This document shows positions 1-10,119 of a stretch of DNA of 64,000 nt, one piece after another (position 1 is the first letter of the stretch; every line of letters begins with the position of its first letter). Source of the stretch: Orychophragmus violaceus. Lineage: Eukaryota > Streptophyta > Magnoliopsida > Brassicales > Brassicaceae. Under the pieces are notes generated by a model. That model was given only the letters and a program-made list of their open reading frames with translations, had not been told where the DNA came from and made no database searches. The translations under genes were made by a program, and so were the position numbers. The stretch covers positions 20,275,082 through 20,339,081 of the forward strand of contig CM058230.1 of NCBI GenBank assembly GCA_030180135.1, in the 5' to 3' direction.

Positions 1-732
1 GATATTGGAAAGAAGATAGCAGCTTTGGAGTGTTTACATATTCCTATGAGAAGAAAAAGGAAAAAGAGAATATTTCCTAAAAAGAATTGGAATGTTCTAA
101 CAAAAAGGAAATCTTCTATTTGAGTGATTGAAGAGGCTTGGAGGTCAAGATTCTAGCTGGTATATATGGAGGGTGTGGCCTTAGGAGAAAGGTGTCCTTG
201 TGACCACAAAAGACCCAAAAGAAAAAGTGGTTTATGTGGGTGATCGTTGTGCGACATAGTTTCGCGGTGTATGTTTGTGTTACCATTGTGACAAAGGAAT
301 CTATAGTGTTGAAAGACATTGTTGTTGTGACGCCAGTGGTATATGTTGCATGCGTGCTTGATACCGTTTCCTTAGTTATGTTGGTGAACATATGGGAGTG
401 CTTTGGGGCGTCGGAAAAGAACGTGGTCCAGAGATCGTGAAGAAGATGCAAGAGCTGAGAGAATAAAAACTCAAGAGGGCTTTTGTATTTTGGGAAACGT
501 CTAGGCTCTAAGGGGAGTTTAGCTCAGGTGTTTGATCCTGAAGAATTCTTGTATTGGGTAGAGCGATAGATCAATAGGGTTTTTTATATTCGTCTGTAAT
601 TGGTGGGATTACTTTCTATTCAAGTGAATTCGAAGTCTGGACGGGGTCCCGGGGAGTAGAAAAAATCGAACTCCGTTAACAAACTTTGTGTGTCTTACTT
701 TCTGTTTATATACTGCCTCACCTGCGTTTTCA
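1..732 (+). repeat. 5' LTR of Copia-A (left end outside window)
   Basis: Matches 1114-1846 almost base for base with roughly 20 differences by eye. It ends in ...cctgcgttttca immediately before the primer binding site. Short open frames on both strands occur at equivalent places in both LTR copies and are not regarded as genes. Confidence 0.85.
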
Positions 733-943
733 ATTGGTATCAGAGCGGGTGCTTGATAGAGATTTAGTCTTGTTTCGGGCAGATCTAAGGTGAGGAGGAT
801 CAGAAGATAGCTCAGGAAGAAAGACAAAGTTTGAATGAGTTTTTGATCATGATGTGACTCAAGCTGGGGGAGATTGGTGTTACTGACAAAGCCCTTGAAG
901 ATGTGATTGTTGAGTTCACATACATAATCAAAAAGGGGGAGAT
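733..943 (+). other. Residual internal region of Copia-A
   Basis: Contains only the primer binding site, about 170 bp of leader or 3' sequence without an open frame, and the polypurine tract aaaaagggggaga (about 930-942). Gag and pol are absent. Confidence 0.8.
735..752 (+). other. Primer binding site of Copia-A (tRNA-iMet type)
   Basis: tggtatcagagcgggtgc begins two bases after the LTR end. tggtatcagagc is the usual complement of the 3' end of plant initiator tRNA-Met used by Copia elements. Confidence 0.85.
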
Positions 944-1846
944 TGAAGATGCATTCAATGTACCAGTCGCAGAGTAATACACGGAGTAGTACACGGCGTA
1001 GTACAAGGGGTAGTACAAGACGTGACTCAAGACGTGGATATGTTCGATTGATGAGATGTGAATGAATCTTTATGATGTGATTCGGTTCATGATTTGTTTG
1101 CTGAGATGGATGAAGATATTGGAAAGAAGATAGCAGCTTTGGAGTGTTTACATATTCCTATGAGAAGAAAAAGGAAAAAGAGAATATTTCCTAAAAAGAA
1201 TTGGAATGTTCTAACAAAAAGGAAATCTTCTATTTGAGTGATTGAAGAGGCTTGGAGGTCAAGATTCAAGCTGGTATATATGGAGGGTGTGGCCTTAGGA
1301 GAAAGGTTTCCTTGTGACCACAAAAGACCCAAAAGAAAAAGTGGTTTATGTGGGTGATCGTTGTGCGACATAGTTTCGCGGTGTGTGTTTGTGTTACCAT
1401 TGTGACAAAGGAATCTACAGTGTTGAAAGACATTGTTGCTGTGACGCCAGTGGTATCTGTTGCATGCGTGCTTGATACCGTTTCCTTAGTTATGTTGGTG
1501 AACATATGTGAGTGCTTTGGGGCGTCGGAAAAGAACGTGGTCCAAAGATCGTGAAGAAGATGCAAGAGCTGAGAGAATAAAAACTCAAGAGGCCTTTTGT
1601 ATTTTGGGAAAATTCTAGGCTCTAGGGGGAGTTTAGCTCAGGTGTTTGATCCTGAAGAATTCTTGTATTGGGTAGAGCGATAGATCAATAGGGTTTGTTC
1701 TATTCGTCTGTAATTGGTGGGATTACTTTCTATTCAAGTGAATTCGAAGTTTGTACTAGGTCCCGGGGAGTAGAAAAAATCGAACCCCGTTAACAAACTT
1801 TGTGTGTCTTACTTTCTGTTTACATACTGTCTCACCTGCGTTTTCA
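944..1846 (+). repeat. 3' LTR of Copia-A (903 bp)
   Basis: Starts tgaagatgcattc directly after the polypurine tract and ends ttttca at 1846, where sequence homologous to the Athila-1 LTR resumes. This is the complete copy of the LTR. Confidence 0.85.
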
Positions 1847-1974
1847 CTTGGTGTCGGTCGACACTGAGCGCGACATAAGACTTATGCGCTAATTGAAGAC
1901 ATCTTTTGACGAATTACAAAGTTGTCCTAGAAGTTTCCCTAATTCTAATTTAGCCCCAGAACGTGTTTAGTGGT

Positions 1975-2088
1975 CTTAGCGTTCTAGACAAGCATTAATA
2001 GCAAGTATTTAAGTTCACAATTCTCTCAGACCAAATCTCTTTGCATCTAATCAAATTGCTCACACTAAGTATATTCGGATTATAATTC
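1975..2088 (+). repeat. Left arm of a 114-bp inverted duplication in the Athila-1 5' LTR
   Basis: The reverse complement equals 2455-2568 at 113 of 114 positions. This arm is absent from the 3' LTR, where the flanking sequences join directly near 8930. It was therefore gained in this copy only. Confidence 0.9.
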
Positions 2089-2454
2089 TAATTAGGTTTT
2101 TGAGCAGAAACTCATATCTTGTTCTTTGTTCTTGCTTTTGTTCTAGAGATTGAGAGATTCTAGCTTGGGGCTGTTCTTGTTACTTGTAACCTTTGAGACA
2201 AGGATTTCGAACCCCTGTTTTTATGTATTCAGTCTTATTTTCTATTCATTCACGTGTTATTCATTTGATATCATGTCTAAGTAGTAACCTTAGTTATATT
2301 TAGGGATTCTCGTAAGGATTTCATGCTTTGTTAGATCACTGAATGATTAGGATTCTAAATCTATCTGTTCATCACCTAAGTTGAGATGAATACAAAATTC
2401 TGGACTGATCACCTAGGGTGTAGATCTTAGATTGTTAATTTGGCACGAGGGTGT

Positions 2455-2568
2455 GAATTATAATCCGAATATACTTAGTGTGAGCAATTTGATTAGATGC
2501 AAAGAGATTTGGTCTGAGAGAATTGTGAACTTAAATACTTGCTATTAATGCTTGTCTAGAACTCTAAG
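2455..2568 (+). repeat. Right (original) arm of the inverted duplication
   Basis: This stretch is the ancestral one: the 3' LTR has its homologue in the same position and orientation (about 9296-9410). The left arm shares this copy's private variants rather than those of the 3' LTR, so it was copied from here. Confidence 0.85.
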
Positions 2569-2934
2569 AATGCAAAGAGATTTGAATCGTTAGGTTGCTA
2601 GACATAGATAGTAATCACAGCGAGAGTTGGATTATTATACATTTCGATTCTAGTTCTTGAACCTATGCTTAACCTGAATTATGTTTAGCTAAGTGTCTTA
2701 CATTCTAAGATTTCCTGAGAATACCCTGAGTCTAGCGTCTTTCTCTAATCGAAACACACCTTTACTTTCTTGCATTGCTTTCTACGTTCTTATCTGATTG
2801 ATTTGGTTAAGTTTAAAGACATATAGTCTATTGCGTGAATCTTGAGTCCTTGTGGATACGATACACTCAATACTACAATAGCATAACTGTGCACTTGCAG
2901 TAGAATAGGGAATAATCTTGACCTATCAAGTTTT

Positions 2935-2952
2935 TGGCGCCGTTACCGGGGA
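2935..2952 (+). other. Primer binding site of Athila-1 (tRNA-Asp type)
   Basis: tggcgccgttaccgggga follows the LTR end by six bases. Athila elements characteristically use a tggcgccgttgccgggga site complementary to tRNA-Asp; here one G is changed to A. Confidence 0.85.
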
Positions 2953-3254
2953 CTCATTTGAGTTCGCCAATAGATTTTGTTCTAGAATTTAGACTAAGCC
3001 GTTTTTAATTTTCATTGTTATTGACATTTTCTCTTGGCTTGCTTGTTTTGTTGCTGCAGGAATCGACATGTAAATTGAGTGTCGACCGACATCACTCAGT
3101 GTCGCTCGACACCAAGCAAGAATTTCAACTTTGAGATCAGCGTATGCTTAATCGTCACACCCGAAGCAACCCGGACAAAGAGCTTTTAATCCTCAGACTT
3201 GAGGAGCTTGCTAGACATGAGAGAACAAACTGAAAGGTTCAGAAAACTTCAAGG
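2953..3254 (+). other. Athila-1 leader with a palindrome pair
   Basis: Untranslated leader between primer binding site and gag. It carries two palindromic 14-mers, gtgtcgaccgacat at 3079-3092 and gtgtcgctcgacac at 3099-3112, starting 20 bp apart. Confidence 0.75.
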
Positions 3255-3662
3255 ATGATGAATCGATTGATTTTGATTCAGGATGCTGAAGGTGTTCTGA
3301 GAGACCCGCAAAATAATGCCTACAATGCTCAAGGGAAAAGGATTGATGCCCAGGGAAATGTGATCCCTGAACCTGAGAAGCCTTAAGAAGAAAGGCATGT
3401 GGTTAATCCTAGAGCTAATCCGCAACCTAATCCTCCACCGGAGAGGACTCTTGCTGACTACAACATGCCTGATGAGTTCTATGCCAACAGGTCTGCGATT
3501 GTGCCTCTTCCTTTTGAAAGGAATGAATTCGAGCTTAAGACTGCATATTATGCACTTGTGAGGCAGCATCCTTTCCATGGCCTTCCCCATGAGCAGCCAA
3601 TGGATCACATTGAGGATTTTGAAATCTTTTCAGCAGAACAACTCCTATCAGAGGACCTATAG
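3255..3662 (+). pseudogene. Athila-1 gag, N-terminal part (broken)
   Basis: Reads from ATG at 3255 in one frame to a stop at 3660, with an internal TAA at 3384-3386. Recognisable Athila Gag features are TLADYNMPDEFYANRSAIV, the FELK stretch and HPFHGLPHEQPMDHIEDFE. The same block occurs in Athila-3 at about 61620-61830. After HIEDFE the sequence jumps to material that in Athila-3 lies ~830 bp further on, so most of the capsid region is deleted. Translation of the intact protein would have supplied virus-like particle capsid. This copy cannot do so. Confidence 0.8.
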
Positions 3663-3710
3663 ATCATCTTCTTATCAGATCCTCCTGTTGCTAATGCTCA
3701 TGAGAGAAAG

Positions 3711-4892
3711 TTGGAAGCTATGATGGAGCAGATACTTGAGGGGCAGACAAAGACTACTGTGGACTTCAACAAGAAAATGGATGCCATCTACACTGATCTG
3801 AATGGGAAGTTTAAGTCTTTGAGCACACATATGAAGCAGCTGGATACACAAGTAAACCAGATTTCAAGTTCAGTCAAGGGAAAGAATGTTCAAAACACCC
3901 ACATTAACGCTATCTCATTTCAGACTGAAGAAAGGCTGGATCAGGAGGAAAGTTCTGAGGTTGAGACTGTGGAATTCGTTGAAAACAGAGGAAAACCTGA
4001 AGCTACAGATTCAGTGTCGACCGACACTGGCTTCAACGTCGGTCGACATCATGCTTCAAGAGTGTTTTCGAGTCTTTGTGAAGAAGGAAAATTGTCCAAG
4101 CCCGATTTGTTAGTCGACTTGGTTGAAGAACTGTCGAAGGATTCAGAATGTGAACCGAGTATCGACCGACACCACTTCAACGTCGATCGACACTATGGAC
4201 GGTCAGAACTGGGTTCCACAATGCATCATGTTTCTGCTGAGGAAAAGGTTTACAAACCTCCGACAACTTTCCCTAAGGTGGCTATTAAGTCTGAGCATGA
4301 GCTTGATGATGCCAGACGCCTGGAAGTGATGGATGAGAAGCTGAATGAGGATCCACAAGCTGATGTTTTGCCAACTCACCCTTGTCTAAGGAGATATGTG
4401 GAGAAGATGATCCCAATGGATGAAGATTTGAGGGATTGGGTAGTGGTTCTCCCTAAACAGATCAGTGAAGTGCTGCTTAATCAGATTCCAAAGAAGCTAC
4501 CTGATCCTGGTGTCTTTGTGCTAGATTGCTCAGTCTTCAAAGACAGCTTCATGCATTCCTTATGTGATCTAGGAGCTGCAGGTAACCTAATGCCATACTC
4601 TGTGGCTGAGAGATCTGGGATGACGGAATTCAAGCAGACTAGGATTTCTCTTCCTAGCTGATTAATCTAAGAGGATACCATAAGGAGTTCTAGAGGACGT
4701 CCCTGTCAGAGTTGGAAATTACTTGATTCCAACGGACTTCGTGGTGCTGAAATATGACAAAGAGCCGAATAACCCACTGATACTTGGTAGACCCTTCTTA
4801 GCCACAGCTGGAGCAATGATTGATGTGAGACACGGTCTAATTGATCTCCACCTGGGAGATAAGCCTCTGCACTTCAAGATGGATAAGTTGTA
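3711..4892 (+). pseudogene. Athila-1 gag C-terminus and aspartic protease (broken)
   Basis: Open from 3711 to 4661, then frameshifted; the protease tail continues in another frame to a stop near 4890. Residues 1-70 (MEAMMEQILEGQTKTTVDFN onward) match the Gag tail also seen in Athila-3 at 62695. A linker rich in S, D, R and H, encoded by four palindromes (4014-4193), follows. The protease core reads FVLDCSVF...SLCDLGAAGNLMP, the active-site Asp being in DLG, and LILGRPFLATAGAMI lies at about 4780-4820. The usual third residue after DLG is Ser (DLG-A/S-S); here it is Ala. There is no continuation into reverse transcriptase. Confidence 0.8.
4014..4193 (+). repeat. Two palindrome pairs inside the gag-protease linker of Athila-1
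   Basis: Fourteen-mers at 4014-4027 and 4036-4049 (22 bp apart) and at 4159-4172 and 4180-4193 (21 bp apart). They lie in the open frame and encode segments such as VSTDTGFNVGRH and SIDRHHFNVDRH. Confidence 0.9.
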
Positions 4893-5215
4893 GAAGTCTA
4901 CTATTGACGGTCAAGCCTTTAGCATTGAGATGGAGCAAGAGGCTCAGACTAATGAAGCTACAGTTTCTAATATTGGAGAAAGGAAGATGGTGGTTTCTAA
5001 CGATTCCACTCAAACATCTTCAGAGCCTGCAACTGCTCATAAGCAGAAAGCTCCAAATATCAGGACTCCACCGAAGCAAAGGTATGCATCTTCACAACTC
5101 AGTTCTACTAACCTCATTGTCATGAATGCAAGGAAACATACAATTCCTTCATTCCTTGGACGATCTCATGCTGATATTGCTTACACACCGCCATGGATGA
5201 AGAGATTTTTGTAGA
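4893..5215 (+). pseudogene. Athila-1 post-protease segment ending at the pol-deletion junction
   Basis: An open stretch at 4930-5214 (MEQEAQTNEA to YTPPWMKRFL) follows the protease. Athila-2 has the same stretch at 9787-10119. In both elements it runs straight into the spacer that normally follows integrase. No RT or integrase sequence is present. I do not assign the segment a function. Confidence 0.65.
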
Positions 5216-5752
5216 GGCACTCTAAGCCTCTGTCGAAACTTCCGGGAGTCTAATCTCCCACCATAGTCAATCTAACGACTAAAAACAAGCGCTGAGTGGG
5301 AGGCAACCCACCGGTAAGTTGTATATATTATGATTTTTGGTCTTGCACTTTGATTTCTTTTGTTTTTGGTGTTTTTGAGTCAAGAAAAGCAGAATCCGTA
5401 GCACAAGAGAGTCAGTGTCGGTCGACATCCACTTGGTGTCGGTCGACACTGAAGTCGAGAAGTTTCGAGCACGGATGATAATCGACCACAGTCGATTTAC
5501 AGGGTCGATTTAGTTCATGTAATCGAGTGTTGGTCGACACCAACCTCAGTGTCGGTCGACATTGATGAAATCGTGGTAAGTTTACTTTAAAAATCGCGAC
5601 CCGGCTCTTTCTTCCCCACTTCCTCCATCGCAAAAATCCCTTCCCAAAGTCGCCAATCCTTTGTTTCTTAACCTTTTTCGACGATTCAAGGCTCTATTCC
5701 ACTTTTTCCGAGCTCTATCCATATCTAGTGTCTGTTTCATCAATCTGCAAAG
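5216..5752 (+). other. Athila-1 spacer before ORF-1, with two palindrome pairs
   Basis: Non-coding spacer including cgctgagtgggaggcaaccc (also at 10174 in Athila-2) and four palindromes at 5415-5428, 5436-5449, 5527-5540 and 5549-5562, starting 21 and 22 bp apart within pairs. Confidence 0.8.
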
Positions 5753-7396
5753 ATGGAACCTTGCCTAAACCGCGGAAAACGTCCAAGGAGAGCTTCCGAG
5801 GCGACTGCTTCTGGCTCAGCCTCACAGCAGGATGACACGGCTGGTTCTAATGCTCGCAACGCACAGAACAGACCACCTTGGCCAAGGATGGAGAAAGCAA
5901 GGTTCAAGCTCACATGCTTCACGGACAGTCCTGCAGATGAGGCCAAGAAGAGCACTTGCACCCACAGGCAGATCTCGGAGCAGTGGGATAACTATGACTC
6001 CATGTTTTACAATGCTTGGTGTAGCGTCAACCTTCTTCCCACATGGATTGCCTGCACCACTACGATGAACAAGCTGAATATCAGGTCTGATGTCTTGTGC
6101 ATTCTGAGGACGACAGGCTTGGGTACCATCTGTACCAAGTACTACGAAATGCATGAGGAGCTGGTCCGACAGTTCATGGCCACGGTCCGGGTGTACTACA
6201 CCAATGATGTGGTGAGGAAGGCTTCTGAGGGGACTTTGACCTTTATGGCTAAGGGGAAGTGATACAAGATCACCATTCCTGAGCTGTGTGATAAATATGA
6301 GTTTGACAGGACCAAGTAGCGGGTCAATCTGTATGAGCATTGGTCCGATGTGCAGATCTTCTGGCAGCACTTTGGAAATGGAGTGTATGACTCACAGGTT
6401 ACTAGGCAGACTGCAGTGCGACATCCAGTCTTGCGGTACACCGTCCGTTTGCTCGCCAACACGATCATGTGTAAGATGGAGCCAGGGATAATGAGGATAG
6501 CTGAGGTTCTATTGCTCTATTTTTGGATTGGTGGTAGTATCGATGCTAGTGAGTTTTAGGACGCACATTTAGAGACTGACGTCAACATGGGAGTCATATT
6601 TTCTCACCATCTAGAGGATATGAAGACTAAGCCATTCACAGGGAAAGCGACGAAGACAGAGACAATTGGGAGTCTCTTAAATCCAATTTTTGACAACTTT
6701 GGGATCGACAGGAGTCAGATGTCCATTTGCACCAAGAAGTCCACCATGGACTTTACACACCTGAAGAGCATGCAATGGATGAAGGGAGACATTAGTGGGA
6801 TGCAGTTCTTGTGGCGTTTCACTGACGCATCTGGCGTTGAGCGCCTCTTTCCTCTCTTTGAGACCAAGTTTACAGGCATCACGAATGAGCCTCTTTCACT
6901 CTCCCTCATGCCCAATGTAGAGATTTGTCGAGCTGTTCCGCGTCGCTCTACCGTGCTTAGAGGGACTACTTCTGGAGTTGCTGCTGAGCATGAGGCAATT
7001 CCTGCTGACGATCTCAATGAGACCTATGGGTTTCCTGAGCTTCCAGGACCAGAATAAGACATGCCATCAGGGCAGTTTCAGAAGTGGGCAAGTTGTGTAC
7101 TCAAGGGGATCTGGAAGAAGGTTCACAGCATGTCCCGCCAACGCTCACAGCACGTTCACCATCCACAGCCACAACATGGCGCACCTGCGCCACCACATGT
7201 ACCGAGCATCTCAGAGGATGAGGAGATAGAGGAGGCTGCTGACTCCGAGGAGATGGATTCTGGGGACTCTCCGGTGTTCTGGATCCTTGCTGCTGCTACT
7301 GTTTCTGCGTTTGTTTTCTTTTCTTTTTCTCTTCTTTTGAGTCTTTTTATGTTTCTTTTTGAGTCACTATGTTGGTCATGTCTATCTGGAACCTAG
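5753..7396 (+). pseudogene. ATHILA ORF-1 family protein (env-like position), broken
   Basis: Starts MEPCLNRGKRPRRASE with a basic N-terminus and is interrupted by stops near 6260, 6318, 6557 and 7055; some neighbouring open pieces are in different frames. Recognisable family sequence includes YEFDRTK, VNLYEHWSDVQIFW, VTRQTAVRHPVLRYTVRLLAN, MCKMEPG and NPIFDNFGID. The last piece (7061-7396) is acidic (SEDEEIEEAADSEEMDSGD) and ends in a hydrophobic stretch, FWILAAATVSAFVFFSFS and beyond, compatible with a C-terminal membrane anchor. The position between pol and the 3' LTR is that of the envelope-like ORF of Athila elements; whether the protein is a true envelope is unproven. Confidence 0.75.
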
Positions 7397-8599
7397 AAGA
7401 TTTGAGTTTATGCACTACCACTGTTGCATCTGATGTGATTTTTGAGTGTTCTAACCAGTTAACAGGTGAGAAAATGAGTGCTAACTCATTAAATTAACCA
7501 CAAGCTTCATTTTACAAGTTGTGTCTGATAATACGACCTCAGTGTCGGTCGACACCAATGTTGATGTCGGTCGACTCTGATCGTGTTCAGGTTTGAAATT
7601 TTCACTCAGTCTTTCTAAGGTTCCGAATTGATTTTTCCCGAACCCAAGTTGCGATTGCACTAGGGACAGTGCAGTTTAAGTGTGGGGGAGGTGGTTACTG
7701 ACATTGTGTTCTGTTTTCTTAGTGTCAGTCCTTATTTTTTTTTGGTTTAGTCAAAATTGGTATGAAACTGTGATTTTTCGAGGAATTTTTCGTTGGAACA
7801 GGAACTAAGTGACCATTGGACAGACTTGCAATAGCTATATGACTGTTAGAAAACCCAACACGGATCAACCTACCAAGGACACCCATATCTTCTCAAGTAT
7901 TCAGAGGATCCATCACTAACTTCACCTTTAATCATGGCTGAATTTTCTCACTTAGGGGCTTGGTATCTCTGGATCGGATTCCTCTGATGTGTTTGACACA
8001 GCCTATGATCTTGTCTAAGTATGGTTTCTGATTTTCCCCTCCCTTAAAAGTAAAAAAAAAAGAGATTAAAACTGCGGATAAGCTAGTAGCTTCGAAGTGG
8101 TCACAGGAGTGGTAGAGACCCCTATTACCTCCTGTGCATCCATGGAAACATGTCCAAAGTTACACCCCGAATAAAAACGGAAGAGCACTGATGGAAAAAA
8201 TAAAATGATACCCAGTGGGGAAAAATCAGTGCTAAGGGAGAATGATAAAAGAAAGGAACCAGAAACCGACAGTTTGGTGGTCAAGTACTGACTAAGTTGA
8301 GTCCATGTGTCCTCTTATCGATACTCCCTCTGTGAGACCGCACCTAATTGTATAAATAGGTTAGTGTGGTGAACTTGAATGCGCTTTCTAGATTGTAGAG
8401 TTTACTTGGGACAGTTGCTAAGTGTGGGGGAAGTACATTGTGGTCTTGATCTTTGTAGGAATGTTTTCAGTGGCTTACTAAGTGAATGTGAATGCGAATG
8501 TTCCTAGGACGAAATGAGTTTCTGAGTTTTCAAACCTCGTTCTCATCGCTTTAGTTTTTTATTTGCTTGAGGGCAAGCAAGACCTAAGTGTGGGGGAGT
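7397..8599 (+). other. Athila-1 3' non-coding region with three polypurine-like motifs
   Basis: No open frame. The motif aagtgtgggggag/a recurs near 7678, 8420 and 8586; only the last abuts the LTR. A palindrome pair lies at 7542-7555 and 7563-7576. The sequence gcttgagggcaagcaagacc before the last tract is typical of plant Gypsy (Athila/Tat) 3' ends. Confidence 0.75.
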
Positions 8600-9771
8600 T
8601 GATATATCATTATTTTCTAGGTTTTTAACCATGATATAATTGTATATATTGAGTCTTTAACCTGGTTTTTCGAGTCTATCGAGTCTTTTACAGGTAAGCT
8701 TGCGGTTGGAGCGAAGAGCGGAGTTTTGGGACGTTTCTGGTGATTTGTGAAACGAGCTGAAGTTGGTGTCTTGGCCACAAGCTGATGTCGACCGACATCC
8801 ATCTTGGTGTCGGTCGACACTGAGTGCGACAGAAGACTTATGCGCTTGTTGAAGATATCTTTTGAAGAATTGCAAAGTTGCCCCAAAAGTTTCTCTAATT
8901 CTAACTTAGCCCTGAACGTGTTTAGTGGTTTTTAATTAGGTTTTTGAGCAGAAACTCATATCTTGTTCTTTGTTCTTGATTTTGTTCTTGAGATTGATAT
9001 ATTTTAGTTTGGGGCTGTTCTTGCTACTTGTAACCTTTGAGAAAAGGATTTCGAACCCTTGTTTTATCTATTCAGTCTTATTTTCTATTCATTCATTTGT
9101 TATTCATTTGATATCATATCTAAGTAGTAACCTTAGTTAGATTTAGGGATTCTCGTAAGGATTTCATGCTTTGTTAGATCACTGAATGATTAGGATTCTA
9201 AATCTATATGTTCATCACCTAAGTTGAGATTAATACTAAATCATGGACTGATCACCTAGGGTTTAGATCTTAGATTAATAATTTGGCACGAGAGTGTGAA
9301 TTATAATCCGAATATACTTAGTGTGAGAAATTTGATTAGATGCAAAGAGATTTGGTCTGGGAGAATTGTGAACTTAATAACTTGTTATTAATGCTTGTCT
9401 AGAATTCTAAGATTGCAAAGAGATTTGAATCGTTAGGTTGCTAGACATATATAGTAATCGCAGCGAGAGTTGAATTATTATACATTGTGATTCTAGTTCT
9501 TGAACATGTGCTTAACCTGAATCTTGTTTAGCTAAGTGTCTGACATTGTATGATTTCCTGAGAATATCCTGAGTCTAGCGTCTTTCTCTAATCGAAACAC
9601 ACCTTTACTTTCTTGCATTGCTTTCTACTTTCTCATCTGATTGATTTAGCTAAGTTTAAAGACATATAGTCTATTGCGTGAATCTTGAGTCCTTGTGGAT
9701 ATGATACCCTCAATACTACAATAGCATAATTGTGCACTTGCAGTAGAATAGAGAATAATCTTGACCTATCA
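8600..9771 (+). repeat. 3' LTR of Athila-1 (1172 bp)
   Basis: Starts tgatatatcatta after the polypurine tract and ends ttgacctatca. It contains the palindrome pair 8785-8798 and 8807-8820. This is the undisturbed version of the site where Copia-A entered the 5' LTR. Athila-2 internal sequence resumes at 9772. Confidence 0.9.
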
Positions 9772-9786
9772 CCTTTACAGTTCAAG

Positions 9787-10119
9787 ATGGATAAGCTGCA
9801 GAGATTCACCATCGATGGACACAACTTCAGTGTTGAGGTGGAGCCTGAGATTCTGGTTGGAGAAGAGAAGATGGTAGTTCATCTTGAACTTGCTCTAACA
9901 TCTTCAGAGCCTGCAACTGCTCATAAGCATAGGTATGACTCCTCTAAACTTAAACCTCTTAAGCCATCACTTGTGAGTGCAGGAAAACGCAGTATCCCAC
10001 CCACGCTTCGTTCCCACCCTAGTTCCATTCGCTCATTCCTAGGAGATCTCATGATCCGAACACTTATACACCACTTTGGATGCGGAGACCTTTACAGAGA
10101 CATTCATTGTCTCTGCTGA
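9787..10119 (+). pseudogene. Athila-2 post-protease segment
   Basis: Reads MDKLQRFTIDGHNFSVEVEP and then SSEPATAHKH, parallel to Athila-1 4857-5214. It ends at 10119 in a shifted frame; the neighbouring frame gives a TPPW motif like that of Athila-1. It is a fragment of gag-pol with no enzymatic domain. Confidence 0.65.

Larger units (their letters stand above)
1..1846 (+). mobile_element. Copia-A, internally deleted Copia-like LTR element
   Basis: Two direct repeats (1-732 and 944-1846) flank only 211 bp of internal sequence. The internal part keeps an initiator tRNA-Met type primer binding site just after the first repeat and a polypurine tract just before the second. The LTR begins TG and ends CA. 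The first LTR lacks its first ~170 bp because the window starts inside it. The two LTR copies differ by a few percent by eye, so this is not a brand-new insertion. With no coding capacity the element must have moved, or decayed, as a non-autonomous copy. It is inserted in the 5' LTR of Athila-1; the matching uninterrupted sequence is at about 8803 in the 3' LTR. The expected left target duplication (cttgg) is outside the window. Confidence 0.85.
1847..2928 (+). repeat. 5' LTR of Athila-1, right-hand part
   Basis: Homologous to 8803-9771 and ends in cttgacctatca, like the 3' LTR. It is about 110 bp longer than the corresponding part of the 3' LTR because it carries an inverted duplication (arms 1975-2088 and 2455-2568). 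Confidence 0.85.
1847..9771 (+). mobile_element. Athila-1, Gypsy/Athila element lacking reverse transcriptase and integrase
   Basis: Order of parts: remainder of the 5' LTR (1847-2928), tRNA-Asp type primer binding site (2935-2952), broken gag and protease (3255-4892), spacer, ATHILA ORF-1-like region (5753-7396), long 3' non-coding region with three polypurine-like motifs, and 3' LTR (8600-9771). No RT, RNase H or integrase motif is present between protease and ORF-1. The element sits inside Athila-2, whose internal sequence resumes at 9772. Its own 5' LTR is split by Copia-A. The two LTRs differ at many positions, so the insertion is not recent. Confidence 0.85.

Noticed and set aside
116..1565. 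Similar small frames on both strands at 116-451 and 1266-1565
   Set aside because: They are the same LTR sequence occurring twice, with no start context or family resemblance.
1851..1864. Palindromes as type II restriction or bacterial operator sites
   Set aside because: The context is plant retrotransposons; the 20-22 bp pairing and several families argue for a eukaryotic cis element instead.
5740..7017. Antisense frames opposite the ATHILA ORF-1 region, including one of 182 codons
   Set aside because: They are shadows of the sense frame, which carries the recognisable family motifs.
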